A stretch of DNA of 46,026 nucleotides from Gammaproteobacteria bacterium (GCA_020027345.1 JAHRAH010000151.1:1-46026); one strand, 5' to 3'; numbered from the stretch's first letter, positions 1 through 7,121 are shown. A program made the numbers and translations. The notes: generated by a model not told the origin, from the letters alone.

Positions 1-75
1 GGGGGGGTTGGGGGGGGGTAAATCGCCATCCCCAAATTATACCCCGCAAAGTCCCCCGCCCCCATCTCACATTAA

Positions 76-110
76 CCCCCCCCCATCTCCGATGGGGGGG
101 GGCTGGGGGG
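76..110. repeat. C-tract/G-tract palindrome, family A copy
   Basis: A run of C, the core CATCTCCGATGG, a run of G, then CTGGGGGG. The C and G runs can pair around a TCC loop. The same unit recurs at 5802, 6991, 35617 (GTCGGAGATG variant) and 43533. Positions 1-75 are also G/C-tract-rich and look like part of the same repeat cluster. No gene is seen in 1-113. Confidence 0.8.
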
Positions 111-113
111 AAA

Positions 114-506
114 TCAACCCAACGGCGCAATATGCAAATCCAACCACCCCGCAAAGTCCCCCGCGCTTAATTCATCCGCCGCAAGCCGCATCAGAACAGC
201 AAACATTTCATCGTTGTCCGCCGTCAACTCCGCCCCGTTGACTTTAAAAAACAGCGCGCAAACAGTAAGCGCCGTCCGCTTGTTGCCGTCAACAAACGGA
301 TGATTCTTGACAATGCCAAAAGCGTATTCCGCCGCGAGGACGGACAAAGGCGGCGGCGTCTCCGAATAATAAAAAAGATTCTTCGGACGGCTCAGCGCCG
401 AGTCCAGCATCCCCGCGTCGCGCAAGCCGTCCGCGCCGCCGCTTTCGGCGATGCGTTTGCCGTGAAGGGCCAAAACGGCTTCGCCCTCTATCCATTCCGG
501 CTCCAC
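114..506 (-). CDS. doc: Doc/Fic family toxin (death-on-curing type)
   Basis: The 130-residue protein carries the Fic/Doc signature HPFVDGNKRT at residues 69-78, with catalytic His69 and the phosphate-binding DGNKR loop. Length and an all-helical composition fit single-domain Doc toxins. Members of the Doc family phosphorylate EF-Tu and block translation, and are normally neutralised by an antitoxin encoded just upstream. The start is GTG at 506, preceded by an AAGGGAG ribosome binding site on the minus strand. The last gene of a three-gene unit: two small related genes lie directly upstream (537-776 and 773-964), with a gap of only 30 nt. The upstream partner is not recognisable as Phd, the classical Doc antitoxin. 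Family assignment is firm; toxicity and target are inference. Confidence 0.85.
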   Translation of the reverse strand: MEPEWIEGEAVLALHGKRIAESGGADGLRDAGMLDSALSRPKNLFYYSETPPPLSVLAAEYAFGIVKNHPFVDGNKRTALTVCALFFKVNGAELTADNDEMFAVLMRLAADELSAGDFAGWLDLHIAPLG

Positions 507-536
507 CGCCGGCGCTCCCTTTTCCGCTGCGGCGGC

Positions 537-776
537 TTAGCCGCCGTTCTTGCCGTTTTGCGTGACGGGTTTGCCCGCGCGGTCTATCAACCCGCGGTCG
601 TAATCGGCGAGCATTTGCAACGCGCCGCGAAACCGGCGCGCGACTTCTTCCCCCGCCTGAATCTGCCGCGCCACTTTTTCCCCGCGCGTCTCCCCGCGCA
701 AATCCGCGCGGCGCGCAACCCGCACTTTGGCGGAAGCGGCGGCGGCGGTTTTGGCTTTGACGGAGCGCACAGTCAT
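537..776 (-). CDS. Small putative antitoxin, second copy of tandem pair
   Basis: A 79-residue, Ala/Arg/Lys-rich protein starting MTVRSVKA. Its C-terminal part has the motif RGAL-x-MLADYDRGLIDR, which is nearly identical to the same segment of the preceding gene, so the two arose by tandem duplication. The middle is longer and more basic than in the other copy. A GAGGAA ribosome binding site almost touches the ATG. The start overlaps the last codons of the upstream copy by 4 nt (ATGA). Position immediately upstream of doc suggests an antitoxin, but no known antitoxin family (Phd, AbrB, ParD) could be recognised, so the role rests on context only. Confidence 0.6.
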   Translation of the reverse strand: MTVRSVKAKTAAAASAKVRVARRADLRGETRGEKVARQIQAGEEVARRFRGALQMLADYDRGLIDRAGKPVTQNGKNGG

Positions 777-964
777 TTCCTCGCGCCGTCATTATAACAC
801 GGATTCCCGTCGCGGTCTATCAACCCGCGGTCGTAATCGGCGAGCATTTTCAGCGCGCCCCTGTTTTCGCGGATGACTTCGCCAATCATTTTGTCCATCC
901 GCGCTTTCCTTTCGGCGGGGGTTTCCCTGCGCGAAGCGGCGGCTTTAACAGAACGAACAGTCAT
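773..964 (-). CDS. Small putative antitoxin, first copy of tandem pair
   Basis: A 63-residue protein beginning MTVRSVKA and containing RGALKMLADYDRGLIDR near its C-terminus, shared with the next gene. I chose the ATG at 964 because it matches the start of the duplicate and has a GAGGAAA ribosome binding site; a longer frame to 1003 runs over the promoter. Its last codons (NPCYNDGARK) are encoded by sequence that resembles its own upstream region (ATTATAACAC recurs at 791-800 and 981-990). The duplication therefore included the promoter/leader, and the copied -10 box is now read as codons. Function unknown; putative antitoxin by context. Confidence 0.6.
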   Translation of the reverse strand: MTVRSVKAAASRRETPAERKARMDKMIGEVIRENRGALKMLADYDRGLIDRDGNPCYNDGARK

Positions 965-980
965 CAGTTTCCTCGCTCCC

Positions 981-1010
981 ATTATAACACACCCCGCCCT
1001 CAATTAACAA
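981..1010 (-). promoter_or_regulatory. Predicted sigma-70 promoter for the antitoxin-doc unit
   Basis: On the minus strand TTGTTA (1005-1010) is followed by an 18-nt spacer and a perfect TATAAT (981-986), 16 nt before the ATG at 964. The -35 box lies in the final codons of the upstream gene. A decayed copy of the same -10 region lies between the two antitoxin-like genes. Confidence 0.55.
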
Positions 1011-2814
1011 CAACCGACTCTTCCGCCGAAAAAACCAACTGCTGCGTAAACGGCCGCCCCCCGGTAAAATACCGCGGAATGTTCGCAATAAAAACATCGC
1101 TTTCCTCCCGCGTCGCATACACCCCGAATGTCACCACAAACCGGTCCCGCTCGCCGATGCGCGCCGGATAAGCCATCACATTCCGAATCGGATAAAAATC
1201 CGCAAAGCGCCGCAAAAACTTTTCCAAAAACACCCCGCGCTCCTGCGAGACCGTGATAATCCGCGCCGTAAAACCGCGCCGCCCTTCCTCGCGCGAGAGC
1301 CATGTTTGCGTCGCATTCAGCCGCCCGCGCAAATAACTTTCCGCCGGCATCCACTGCCAGTCCGGATTGTCGGCGAGGTCCGGCGGCGGCGCGGCGGCGA
1401 TGCCCCAATCCTCCGAAGAAACCGCCGCATTCCCCCCGCTTTTTTGCGGAACGCTGTGCTCTTCCGCCGCCGCCGCAATTTCTTCCGCAAGCGATTCGCC
1501 GCTTACAGAATCCGATTCCGTTTGCATTGCAAGAATCGCCGCGCGCATTTTTTCCCCGGAATTAACATCAACATCAACAACCGGCGATGCAGCCGTAACA
1601 GTCGCCGCAACAGTCAGCGTCGCAACCGCAACAACCGGCGCAACAATCTCTTCCGCTTCCGCAAACTGCGCAAACGAATTCTCCGCAAGCGAAGAAGGCG
1701 AAGGCAATTCCGGCGAAGAAAGTCCCCCCGCGTTTTCCTCCCGCGGCTTTTCCAATTCGGCAACAGCCGAATCCGCAACAGCCCCCTCTTCCGCTTGTTG
1801 TATTTCCGTTTGCGATTCCGGTTGCGTTTGCGTTTGTATTTCCGACTCCGCTTGCGGCGCGTTCGCAACAGTCGTCGCCGCCGGCGAATTTTCCCCGCCC
1901 CAATGCGCGAAAGCCGCCAGCAATATCAAAGCGGCCGAAGCGGTGGAAAGCGCGACAGTAAGCTGCCGCGAAAACCTTTTACTCTGCTCCGAACGGTAGC
2001 GCAATTTGCCAAAGCGCACATCCTGCGCCGCCCGTTTCGCGTCGCCGTAGTCCACCGAAAAACTCCGCCGCGTAAAAGCCGACAGCATGGATTTGTCCGC
2101 CAAAACATTAATCCGCCGCGAAAGCCCCTGCGATATCGCCGCAATCAATTTAAGCGCGTCGTCCGCAAACAACTGTCCCCCGTTGTATCCCGCCGCCCGC
2201 AGCCGCGTGGAAATATACTCGCGAATGTCGCGGTGGCTGAACGGTTCCAATGTAAGCGAAACAGTAATCCGCTCGCGCAGCTGCCGCATATTTTGCCGCC
2301 GCAGTTTGTCGTCCAGTTCCGGCTGCCCGAACATTACAATCTGCAGCAACTTGTTCCGCGATGTTTCCAAATTGGAAAGCAGCCGAATCTCCTCCAGCGA
2401 CTCGTCCGGCATCGCCTGCGCCTCGTCAATAAACGCCACAACCCGCCGCCCCTGCGCGCTGCGCTCTATCAAATAATTCTGCAGCATCCGAACAGTGTCC
2501 GGGCGGTTCTGGTCAATCTGCAACTCCAACTCCTCGCAGATGTGATACAAAATCTCCCGCCCCGACAAACTCGGATTCGGAATGTAGACAATGTCCGTCT
2601 CCTCCGGCAGTTTCTCCAGCAGCGTGCGCAGCAGCATCGTCTTGCCGGAGCCCACCTCGCCGCTCACCATCATAATCCCCTCGCCGGAACTAATCGCATA
2701 CTGCAGCGCGTGCAGTATCTCCCCCCGCCGCCCGCCGGCGTAAAAAAACTCCGTCGTCGGCGTGATCTTAAAAGGCGCCTCGCGCAAGCCGAAATGCCGC
2801 AAATACAGCGTCAC
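1000..2814 (-). CDS. ExeA/MshM-like AAA ATPase with transmembrane segment and C-terminal SPOR-like region
   Basis: The 604-residue protein opens with the typical ExeA/XrtA-locus ATPase start (YLRHFGLREAPFKITPTTEF). Walker A GEVGSGKT is at residues 52-59 and Walker B VVAFIDEAQ at 125-133. A single membrane helix lies at about 285-304, followed by a long low-complexity Ala/Glu/Thr linker to about residue 480. The C-terminal 110 residues resemble SPOR-type peptidoglycan-binding domains. ExeA relatives assemble secretion or surface machinery by coupling cytoplasmic ATPase activity to the cell wall. The gene starts 3 nt after a PrsR-like regulator, which recalls PEP-CTERM/exopolysaccharide loci, but no exosortase or glycosyltransferase cluster is present here. 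Secretion ATPase role is family knowledge; substrate unknown. Confidence 0.8.
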   Translation of the reverse strand: MTLYLRHFGLREAPFKITPTTEFFYAGGRRGEILHALQYAISSGEGIMMVSGEVGSGKTMLLRTLLEKLPEETDIVYIPNPSLSGREILYHICEELELQIDQNRPDTVRMLQNYLIERSAQGRRVVAFIDEAQAMPDESLEEIRLLSNLETSRNKLLQIVMFGQPELDDKLRRQNMRQLRERITVSLTLEPFSHRDIREYISTRLRAAGYNGGQLFADDALKLIAAISQGLSRRINVLADKSMLSAFTRRSFSVDYGDAKRAAQDVRFGKLRYRSEQSKRFSRQLTVALSTASAALILLAAFAHWGGENSPAATTVANAPQAESEIQTQTQPESQTEIQQAEEGAVADSAVAELEKPREENAGGLSSPELPSPSSLAENSFAQFAEAEEIVAPVVAVATLTVAATVTAASPVVDVDVNSGEKMRAAILAMQTESDSVSGESLAEEIAAAAEEHSVPQKSGGNAAVSSEDWGIAAAPPPDLADNPDWQWMPAESYLRGRLNATQTWLSREEGRRGFTARIITVSQERGVFLEKFLRRFADFYPIRNVMAYPARIGERDRFVVTFGVYATREESDVFIANIPRYFTGGRPFTQQLVFSAEESVVVN

Positions 2815-2817
2815 CGT

Positions 2818-4221
2818 TTATTCCCCTTTTTCGTTTTCGTTTTCGTTTTCCACAGCGGAAAGCGCCGCCCGCAGTTCCCGCAAATTAACCCCCAAAAAAG
2901 CCGCCGCTTTCGTTTCCGAACCGCATTTCGCAATCGCCGCACGCGCAAAGGCCGCCCCCGTCTCCCGCATCAACTCCGGCAAAGTCCGCGCGCAAGAATC
3001 CCCCGCAAGCCGCGCCCGCGCAAACTCTCCGAACGCCGCCGATTCCAAACCCGCAACCGGCGCCTCCTCGCACATCTCCCCCTGCAACTGTTGCGCGCCA
3101 ACTTCGCACCCCGGATATTTAACCTGCAACCGCGCGACTATATTCCGCAGTTCGCGAACATTCCCGGCAAAAGAATAACGCCGCCACAAACCCTTCGCCG
3201 CCCGCGAAAGCGAAAACGGCGCCGTCTTCCGGTCCGCCGATATCCGACCGGCAAAATGCAATAGCAATAAAAAACGATCGTCCCCCATCTCCCGCACCGG
3301 CGGAACCGCGACCGTAAAAACGCTAATCCGATGATATAAATCCTCCCGCATTTTTCCCCGCAACGGTTTGTTGGATGCGGCGACAATCCGCGCCGGAGAT
3401 TGCCGCGCCGAAGTTTCGCCAACGCGCCGGTATTCCCCCGTTTCCAAAACGCGCAATAAATTCGCCTGCGCGCTTTTCGGCAAATCCCCTATCTCGTCCA
3501 AAAACAAAGTGCCGTCCGCCACATCCCCCAGCATACCCTTGTTTTCCGCCGCACCGGTAAACGCATTCTTCGCATTGCCAAACAATGTCGGCTCCATCAA
3601 ATCCTGCGGAATGGACGCGCAATTCAAAGCCCAAAACGGCTTCCCCGGCCGCGAACCCGAATGCAATGCCCGCGCAACCAGTTCCTTCCCCGAACCCGTC
3701 TCCCCCGTTATCAAAACCGGATACGGAGTTTCCGCAATCAATTTAATCTGCTCGCGCAATCGTTCTATCGCCGGCGAATCCCCCACCAACCCCATATCCC
3801 GCCGCGCCGCCAAAAGCGCAGTCCGCGAAGTCAACAATGTCTCCCGCAACTGCGACGGTTGACACGGTTTCTCCACATAATCATGCGCCCCCAAAAGCCG
3901 CGCCTGGTCCGCGTGCCGCCGAGCGTTCTGCCCGGAGACGACAACTATCGCGCATTCCGGCGCGATGGATTGTATGCTCCGAATAACAGCAAAGCCCCCG
4001 TCCGGACGATGCGGCGCCGGCGGCAATCCCAAATCCACCAAAGCATACGCCGGCGGCGGGCGCATCTGCGCCAGCGCGCTTTTAACTTCCGCAAGATTCT
4101 GCGCGCCCACCACCGCAAACTCCCCGTCAAAAAAATCGCAAAGCAAATTGCGAATGATAGGGTCGTCGTCAACTATCAGCAGCGGCGCCTTGCAGCCCGA
4201 ATCCGAAACCGCGTCAACCAT
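2818..4221 (-). CDS. Sigma-54-dependent response regulator, PrsR-like
   Basis: The 467-residue protein has a receiver domain (acidic pocket at 18-20, phospho-acceptor Asp63 in VDLGLPP, Lys118), a central AAA+ sigma-54 activator domain (Walker A GETGSGKE 173-180, Walker B TLFLDEIGD 238-246) and a C-terminal Fis-type helix-turn-helix at about 430-455. The receiver segment DLGLPP followed by an extended loop resembles PrsR, the regulator found in PEP-CTERM/exosortase loci. The sigma-54 contact loop reads NAFTGA (219-224) instead of GAFTGA, an unusual change of its first residue. Its start overlaps the Rieske gene by 8 nt and it is followed 3 nt later by the ExeA-like ATPase, so the two are probably co-expressed. 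No partner sensor kinase is in the window. Confidence 0.85.
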   Translation of the reverse strand: MVDAVSDSGCKAPLLIVDDDPIIRNLLCDFFDGEFAVVGAQNLAEVKSALAQMRPPPAYALVDLGLPPAPHRPDGGFAVIRSIQSIAPECAIVVVSGQNARRHADQARLLGAHDYVEKPCQPSQLRETLLTSRTALLAARRDMGLVGDSPAIERLREQIKLIAETPYPVLITGETGSGKELVARALHSGSRPGKPFWALNCASIPQDLMEPTLFGNAKNAFTGAAENKGMLGDVADGTLFLDEIGDLPKSAQANLLRVLETGEYRRVGETSARQSPARIVAASNKPLRGKMREDLYHRISVFTVAVPPVREMGDDRFLLLLHFAGRISADRKTAPFSLSRAAKGLWRRYSFAGNVRELRNIVARLQVKYPGCEVGAQQLQGEMCEEAPVAGLESAAFGEFARARLAGDSCARTLPELMRETGAAFARAAIAKCGSETKAAAFLGVNLRELRAALSAVENENENEKGE

Positions 4222-4534
4222 CGGAAACCATATACAAAGTCCCCCCCTCTTCCCGCACCGGAAAAACCCGCAGCGACTCCTCGGCGTCCTCCAAAGGCGC
4301 GCCGTCCGCCAGCCGCCAGCTCCAAAAATGCAAACAGCAAGTCAGCGTCGGCTCCCCGTTTTCGTCAACACCCGCTTCCCCGTCCGCAAGCGGCGCGCCC
4401 TGATGCGGGCAAACCCCCTCCGCCGCAAAAAAACGACCGTCGCTGCGCACAACAACAACCGCCTCCCCCCCCGGGCCCTCGCATTCCAGCGGCGCGTCCT
4501 CGCCCAGCTCCGATACTTTGCAAAGCGGATGCAT
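4214..4534 (-). CDS. Rieske [2Fe-2S] ferredoxin-like protein
   Basis: A 106-residue single-domain Rieske protein. The cluster ligands are Cys42/His44 in CPHQGAPL and Cys66/His69 in CCLHF, matching the CxH...CxxH pattern. There is no signal peptide or membrane helix, so it is a soluble cytoplasmic electron carrier or oxygenase-type ferredoxin subunit. I chose ATG 4534 (protein begins MHPLCKVSEL, as in relatives), preceded by AAGGGA. A TTG at 4576 overlaps the tolC stop as TTGA and would add 14 residues. The 3' end overlaps the next gene by 8 nt. No oxygenase is nearby, so its partner is unknown. Confidence 0.8.
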   Translation of the reverse strand: MHPLCKVSELGEDAPLECEGPGGEAVVVVRSDGRFFAAEGVCPHQGAPLADGEAGVDENGEPTLTCCLHFWSWRLADGAPLEDAEESLRVFPVREEGGTLYMVSDG

Positions 4535-4572
4535 CTCCAATTCCCTTTTCCAAAAACAAAAAACCGCAACCG

Positions 4573-6132
4573 TCAACCGTCCCCGCCCGGCGCAAAAAAC
4601 GATTCCACGCGAACGACAAAACCGTCGTCAACGCCCCCCGCAAGTTCCCGCAGCAGCGTCAGGTTTTCCAGGTAATTATATTGCGCCCGGCGCAATTGCA
4701 GACGCGAATCAAACAATTCCTCCTCCGCCGACAAAACATCCGCCGTCGTCCGCGTCCCCTGACGGTGTCCGAAATCCACCGCCCCCAGCGCCTCCGCCGA
4801 AGCCGCAACCGCCGCCGACAGCGCCCGCATCCGCGCCCGCGCCGATTCCATCGCCCCGTGCCGTTGCCGCGCCTGCTGCCCGACTTCCCGCCGCGCCGCC
4901 AGCAAACGCGCATCCTGCAGCCGCGCGTTCGCCATCAGCCGCCGCTTTTCCGCGCCGATGCGTCCCCCCGTGTAAAGCGGCTGCCGCAACGAAAACTGCA
5001 GCCGCTCGTCAAACCGCCGCAAACGGTTGTCGCTCGCCGCGCCCAGCGAAACATCCAACTCCGGATACGCCGACTTCTCCGCCGCCGCCAGCGAAAACCG
5101 CGCCGCCTCGCTCGCCAGCGCCGCCGCCTTCAAGCGCGGACTGTTCGCCGCAATCCGCTCCCGCCATTCCGCAAGCGGCTGCGGCTTCGCAAACTCGGCG
5201 TCCCCCGCAATCTTCGCCAACTGCGGCACCGCCCCCGTCAACCGTTCCAATTCCGCCCGCGCGTCCGCAAGTTCGTTCCGCGCCTGCGCCCGCTGCGCCT
5301 CCACATCAAAAACCCGCGCCCGCGCCCGCAAAGCGTCCGCCCGCAAAGCGCTCCCGGCGGCGAGCAACTTCTCCGCCAACTTCAACCGTTCCCCCAAAGT
5401 TTTCTTCCGCGCCGAAAGCAAAAGCAAAGTGTCCGACGCCAGCTGCGCCCGCAGCCACCCCCGCACCACCCGCGCCCGCAGCGACTGCAACTGTCCCCGA
5501 AACTCCGCAGCAGCAGCAGCAGCCGTCTTCTCCGCCGCCCGCAAACTCTCCCGCCGCGGCAAACTGAATGTCTGCACCAACTCCGCCCCCGCCCGCTTTG
5601 CATCGGGAGTCCCCCCCCCGGCAAAACTCCGGCTAGCCGAAGCGCTCGCCTGCGGCAGCAACCGCGAGCGCGCAATCCCCACCCCCTCCCGCTCGCCTTC
5701 CAAAACCGCCCGAGCCCCCCGCAACCCCGCATCAAACCCCTCCGCCCCCAAAACCAACTCCGCCAACCCCTTCCCATTGGACAAGGAGGACTCCCCAACA
5801 ACCCCCCCCCCATCTCCGATGGGGGGGGCTGGGGGGGGGAAATCCGCAGAGAAAGAGGAAGAAGAACCCCCCGCCGCTCGCAGGGAATCTATACCCCCCG
5901 CCGCTTGCGGGGGGGGTTCGGAGTTTGCCGTCCGCATCGGAGATGAGGACGGCAAACTCCGGGGGGGTGGAAAACCATCAAAACCCCCGGTCTCGTTACA
6001 CCTCTCCAGAGGTGTAACGCACCCAAAATCAGCGGCGTCCCCGCCGCTCAAATCCCCCCCCCCAGCCGAGGAAACAAGCAAAACAGCAAAAAAAACCGAG
6101 AAGACCCCCCCCCGGCCACACCCCCCCCTCAA
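4573..6132 (-). CDS. tolC: TolC family outer-membrane efflux protein with repeat-derived N-terminal insert
   Basis: The C-terminal 420 residues are a typical TolC fold: long Ala/Arg/Glu-rich helices, the motif LxxARxxxExxR, and the strand segment LRQPLYTGGRIG. Such proteins form trimeric channels for type I secretion or RND efflux. The start is probably the TTG at 6132, which overlaps the methyltransferase stop as TTGA, the same 4-nt coupling seen at many junctions here. It gives a signal peptide (VFSVFFAVLLVSSAG). Between that and the first conserved TolC residues (from about LAELVLGAEGFDAGLRGAR) lie roughly 95 residues encoded by palindromic repeat DNA (about 5790-6060). The first eight codons contain tracts of eight and nine G. 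Adjacency of methyltransferase and tolC is common in related bacteria. The exact start is uncertain. Confidence 0.8.
   Translation of the reverse strand: MRGGCGRGGVFSVFFAVLLVSSAGGGDLSGGDAADFGCVTPLERCNETGGFDGFPPPRSLPSSSPMRTANSEPPPQAAGGIDSLRAAGGSSSSFSADFPPPAPPIGDGGGVVGESSLSNGKGLAELVLGAEGFDAGLRGARAVLEGEREGVGIARSRLLPQASASASRSFAGGGTPDAKRAGAELVQTFSLPRRESLRAAEKTAAAAAAEFRGQLQSLRARVVRGWLRAQLASDTLLLLSARKKTLGERLKLAEKLLAAGSALRADALRARARVFDVEAQRAQARNELADARAELERLTGAVPQLAKIAGDAEFAKPQPLAEWRERIAANSPRLKAAALASEAARFSLAAAEKSAYPELDVSLGAASDNRLRRFDERLQFSLRQPLYTGGRIGAEKRRLMANARLQDARLLAARREVGQQARQRHGAMESARARMRALSAAVAASAEALGAVDFGHRQGTRTTADVLSAEEELFDSRLQLRRAQYNYLENLTLLRELAGGVDDGFVVRVESFFAPGGDG
5802..6060. repeat. Cluster of palindromic repeats inside tolC (families A, B and C)
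   Basis: Three units in a row. Family A: C-tract, CATCTCCGATGG, G-tract at 5802-5839. Family B: TATACCCCCCGCCGCTTGCG at 5890-5909 followed by a hairpin whose arms start GGAGTTTGCCGTCC and end GGACGGCAAACTCC, up to 5960. Family C: CTCGTTACACCTC-TCCA-GAGGTGTAACGC (two arms around a 4-nt loop) at 5992-6020, plus the hairpin AGCGGCG-TCCC-CGCCGCT at 6031-6048. The whole stretch stays open in the tolC frame. Confidence 0.85.
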
Positions 6133-6791
6133 AACCGAAACCGCTCCGGCTGCGGCGCCCCCACAAGCGGCTCCACGCATGTCTCCAAAATATCCCGCAC
6201 GATGCGAACATCCCCTCCGCGCGTTTCTATCAACCGCAGCGTCATCGCCGGCGCGTCCCCCACTATCGCCAGAATCCGCCCGCCGTTGCGAACCTGATGC
6301 CACAGCGAAGGCGGAATCATCGGCGCCGACGCCGTCAAAACAATCGCGTCAAACGGCGCTTCTTCCGGCAACCCCCCGCAGCCGTCGGCGCAGCGCACCG
6401 AGACATTGCGCGCCCCCGCCTTTTCCAACCGCTCCCGCGCCGCCCCGGCGAGCGCGGGCGAAATCTCCACGCTCACAACATCCCCCGCCAGCAACCCCAG
6501 CAAAGCGGCGAAGTAACCGCTGCCCGTCCCGATATGCAAAATCTTTTCCTCCCGCGTCGGCGCAAGCGCTTGCAGCATTCGCGCTTCCAACTTCGGTTCC
6601 AGCATTCGCCCGCCGCCGTCGCCCAGCGGCAGGGCGGCGTCGGCGTAGGCAAGCGGGCGATGCGCCGCCAAGGCGACAAAATCCTCGCGCCGCAGTTCCC
6701 GGCAAGCGGCCAAAACGCGCTCGTCCAGCACATCCCATGTGCGGATTTGCTGCTCAATCATGTTGGCTTGCCGTTGTTGTTCGTGCGCCAT
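6129..6791 (-). CDS. Protein-L-isoaspartate O-methyltransferase family protein
   Basis: A 220-residue SAM-dependent methyltransferase starting MAHEQQRQANMIEQQIRTWD. The SAM-binding loop LHIGTGSGYFAALL and the following acidic strand end (VVSVEIS) are present. It matches the PCMT-like proteins found just upstream of tolC in many Beta/Gammaproteobacteria. The classical enzyme methylates isoaspartyl residues to start repair of aged proteins; whether this subfamily does so is less certain. I placed the start at ATG 6791, with AGGA nearby, because the longer open frame to 6920 reads through tRNA-Leu. The gene lies only 22 nt beyond the tRNA 3' end, so it may be transcribed from the tRNA promoter. 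tolC follows with a 4-nt overlap. Confidence 0.85.
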   Translation of the reverse strand: MAHEQQRQANMIEQQIRTWDVLDERVLAACRELRREDFVALAAHRPLAYADAALPLGDGGGRMLEPKLEARMLQALAPTREEKILHIGTGSGYFAALLGLLAGDVVSVEISPALAGAARERLEKAGARNVSVRCADGCGGLPEEAPFDAIVLTASAPMIPPSLWHQVRNGGRILAIVGDAPAMTLRLIETRGGDVRIVRDILETCVEPLVGAPQPERFRF

Positions 6792-6813
6792 CGTCCTGCG
6801 CGGCTGCCGCCGG

Positions 6814-6899
6814 TGCCGAGAAGAGGACTCGAACCTCCACAGGGTTTGCACCCCACCAGGGCCTGAACCTGGCGCGTCTGCCAATTCCGCCACCTCGGC
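6814..6899 (-). tRNA. tRNA-Leu (anticodon CAG)
   Basis: An 86-nt class II tRNA. The acceptor arms GCCGAGG and TCTCGGC pair fully (one G-T). The anticodon stem CCAGG/CCTGG encloses TTCAGGC, giving anticodon CAG. A variable arm (GGGTGCAAACCC) and the T-loop TTCGAGT are present. The discriminator is A and the next bases are CCG, so CCA is not fully encoded. Confidence 0.95.
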
Positions 6900-6920
6900 C
6901 GGTCCGCTTGCCGCCCGCAT

Positions 6921-6949
6921 ATTCTATAATATCCCCCCCCCAATGACAA
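6921..6949 (-). promoter_or_regulatory. Predicted promoter of tRNA-Leu and downstream operon
   Basis: On the minus strand TTGTCA (6944-6949), a 17-nt spacer that contains nine G in a row, then TAGAAT (6921-6926). The expected start lies about 15 nt before the tRNA. No other promoter is evident before the methyltransferase gene. Confidence 0.5.
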
Positions 6950-6990
6950 ACCCCCCAAAACCCCAACAACAACAACAACCCCCCAAATTA

Positions 6991-7028
6991 ACCCCCCCCC
7001 CATCTCCGATGGGGGGGGCTGGGGGGGG
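6991..7028. repeat. Family A palindrome at the hisI start
   Basis: Nine C, CATCTCCGAT, eight G, CT, eight G. The ATG inside the core (7009) is one base out of frame with the conserved beginning of hisI. Confidence 0.8.
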
Positions 7029-7121
7029 AAACCCTTCAAGGGGGGGAACCCCTTCAAAAACATCCACTTCAACAAAGAAGGACTAATCCCCGTCATCACC
7101 CAATGCGCCAAAAGCGGAAGG

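Noticed and set aside
8-241. Short plus-strand frame starting MGGGKSPSP
   Set aside because: Gly/Pro-rich translation of repeat tracts that runs into the antisense of doc.
537-964. Calling the small genes phd
   Set aside because: They lack the Phd/YefM N-terminal pattern; only location next to doc suggests an antitoxin.
1306-3264. Long open frames on the strand opposite to the ATPase and regulator genes
   Set aside because: Arg/Pro-rich translations typical of GC-rich antisense frames, with no domains; the opposite strand has clear family motifs.
4535-4576. TTG 4576 as the Rieske start
   Set aside because: It shows the TTGA overlap seen elsewhere, but relatives start at the MHPLCK position, which has a ribosome binding site; kept only as an alternative.
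6792-6920. N-terminal extension of the methyltransferase up to 6920
   Set aside because: The extension is the translation of tRNA-Leu; homology starts at MAHEQQRQANMIEQ.
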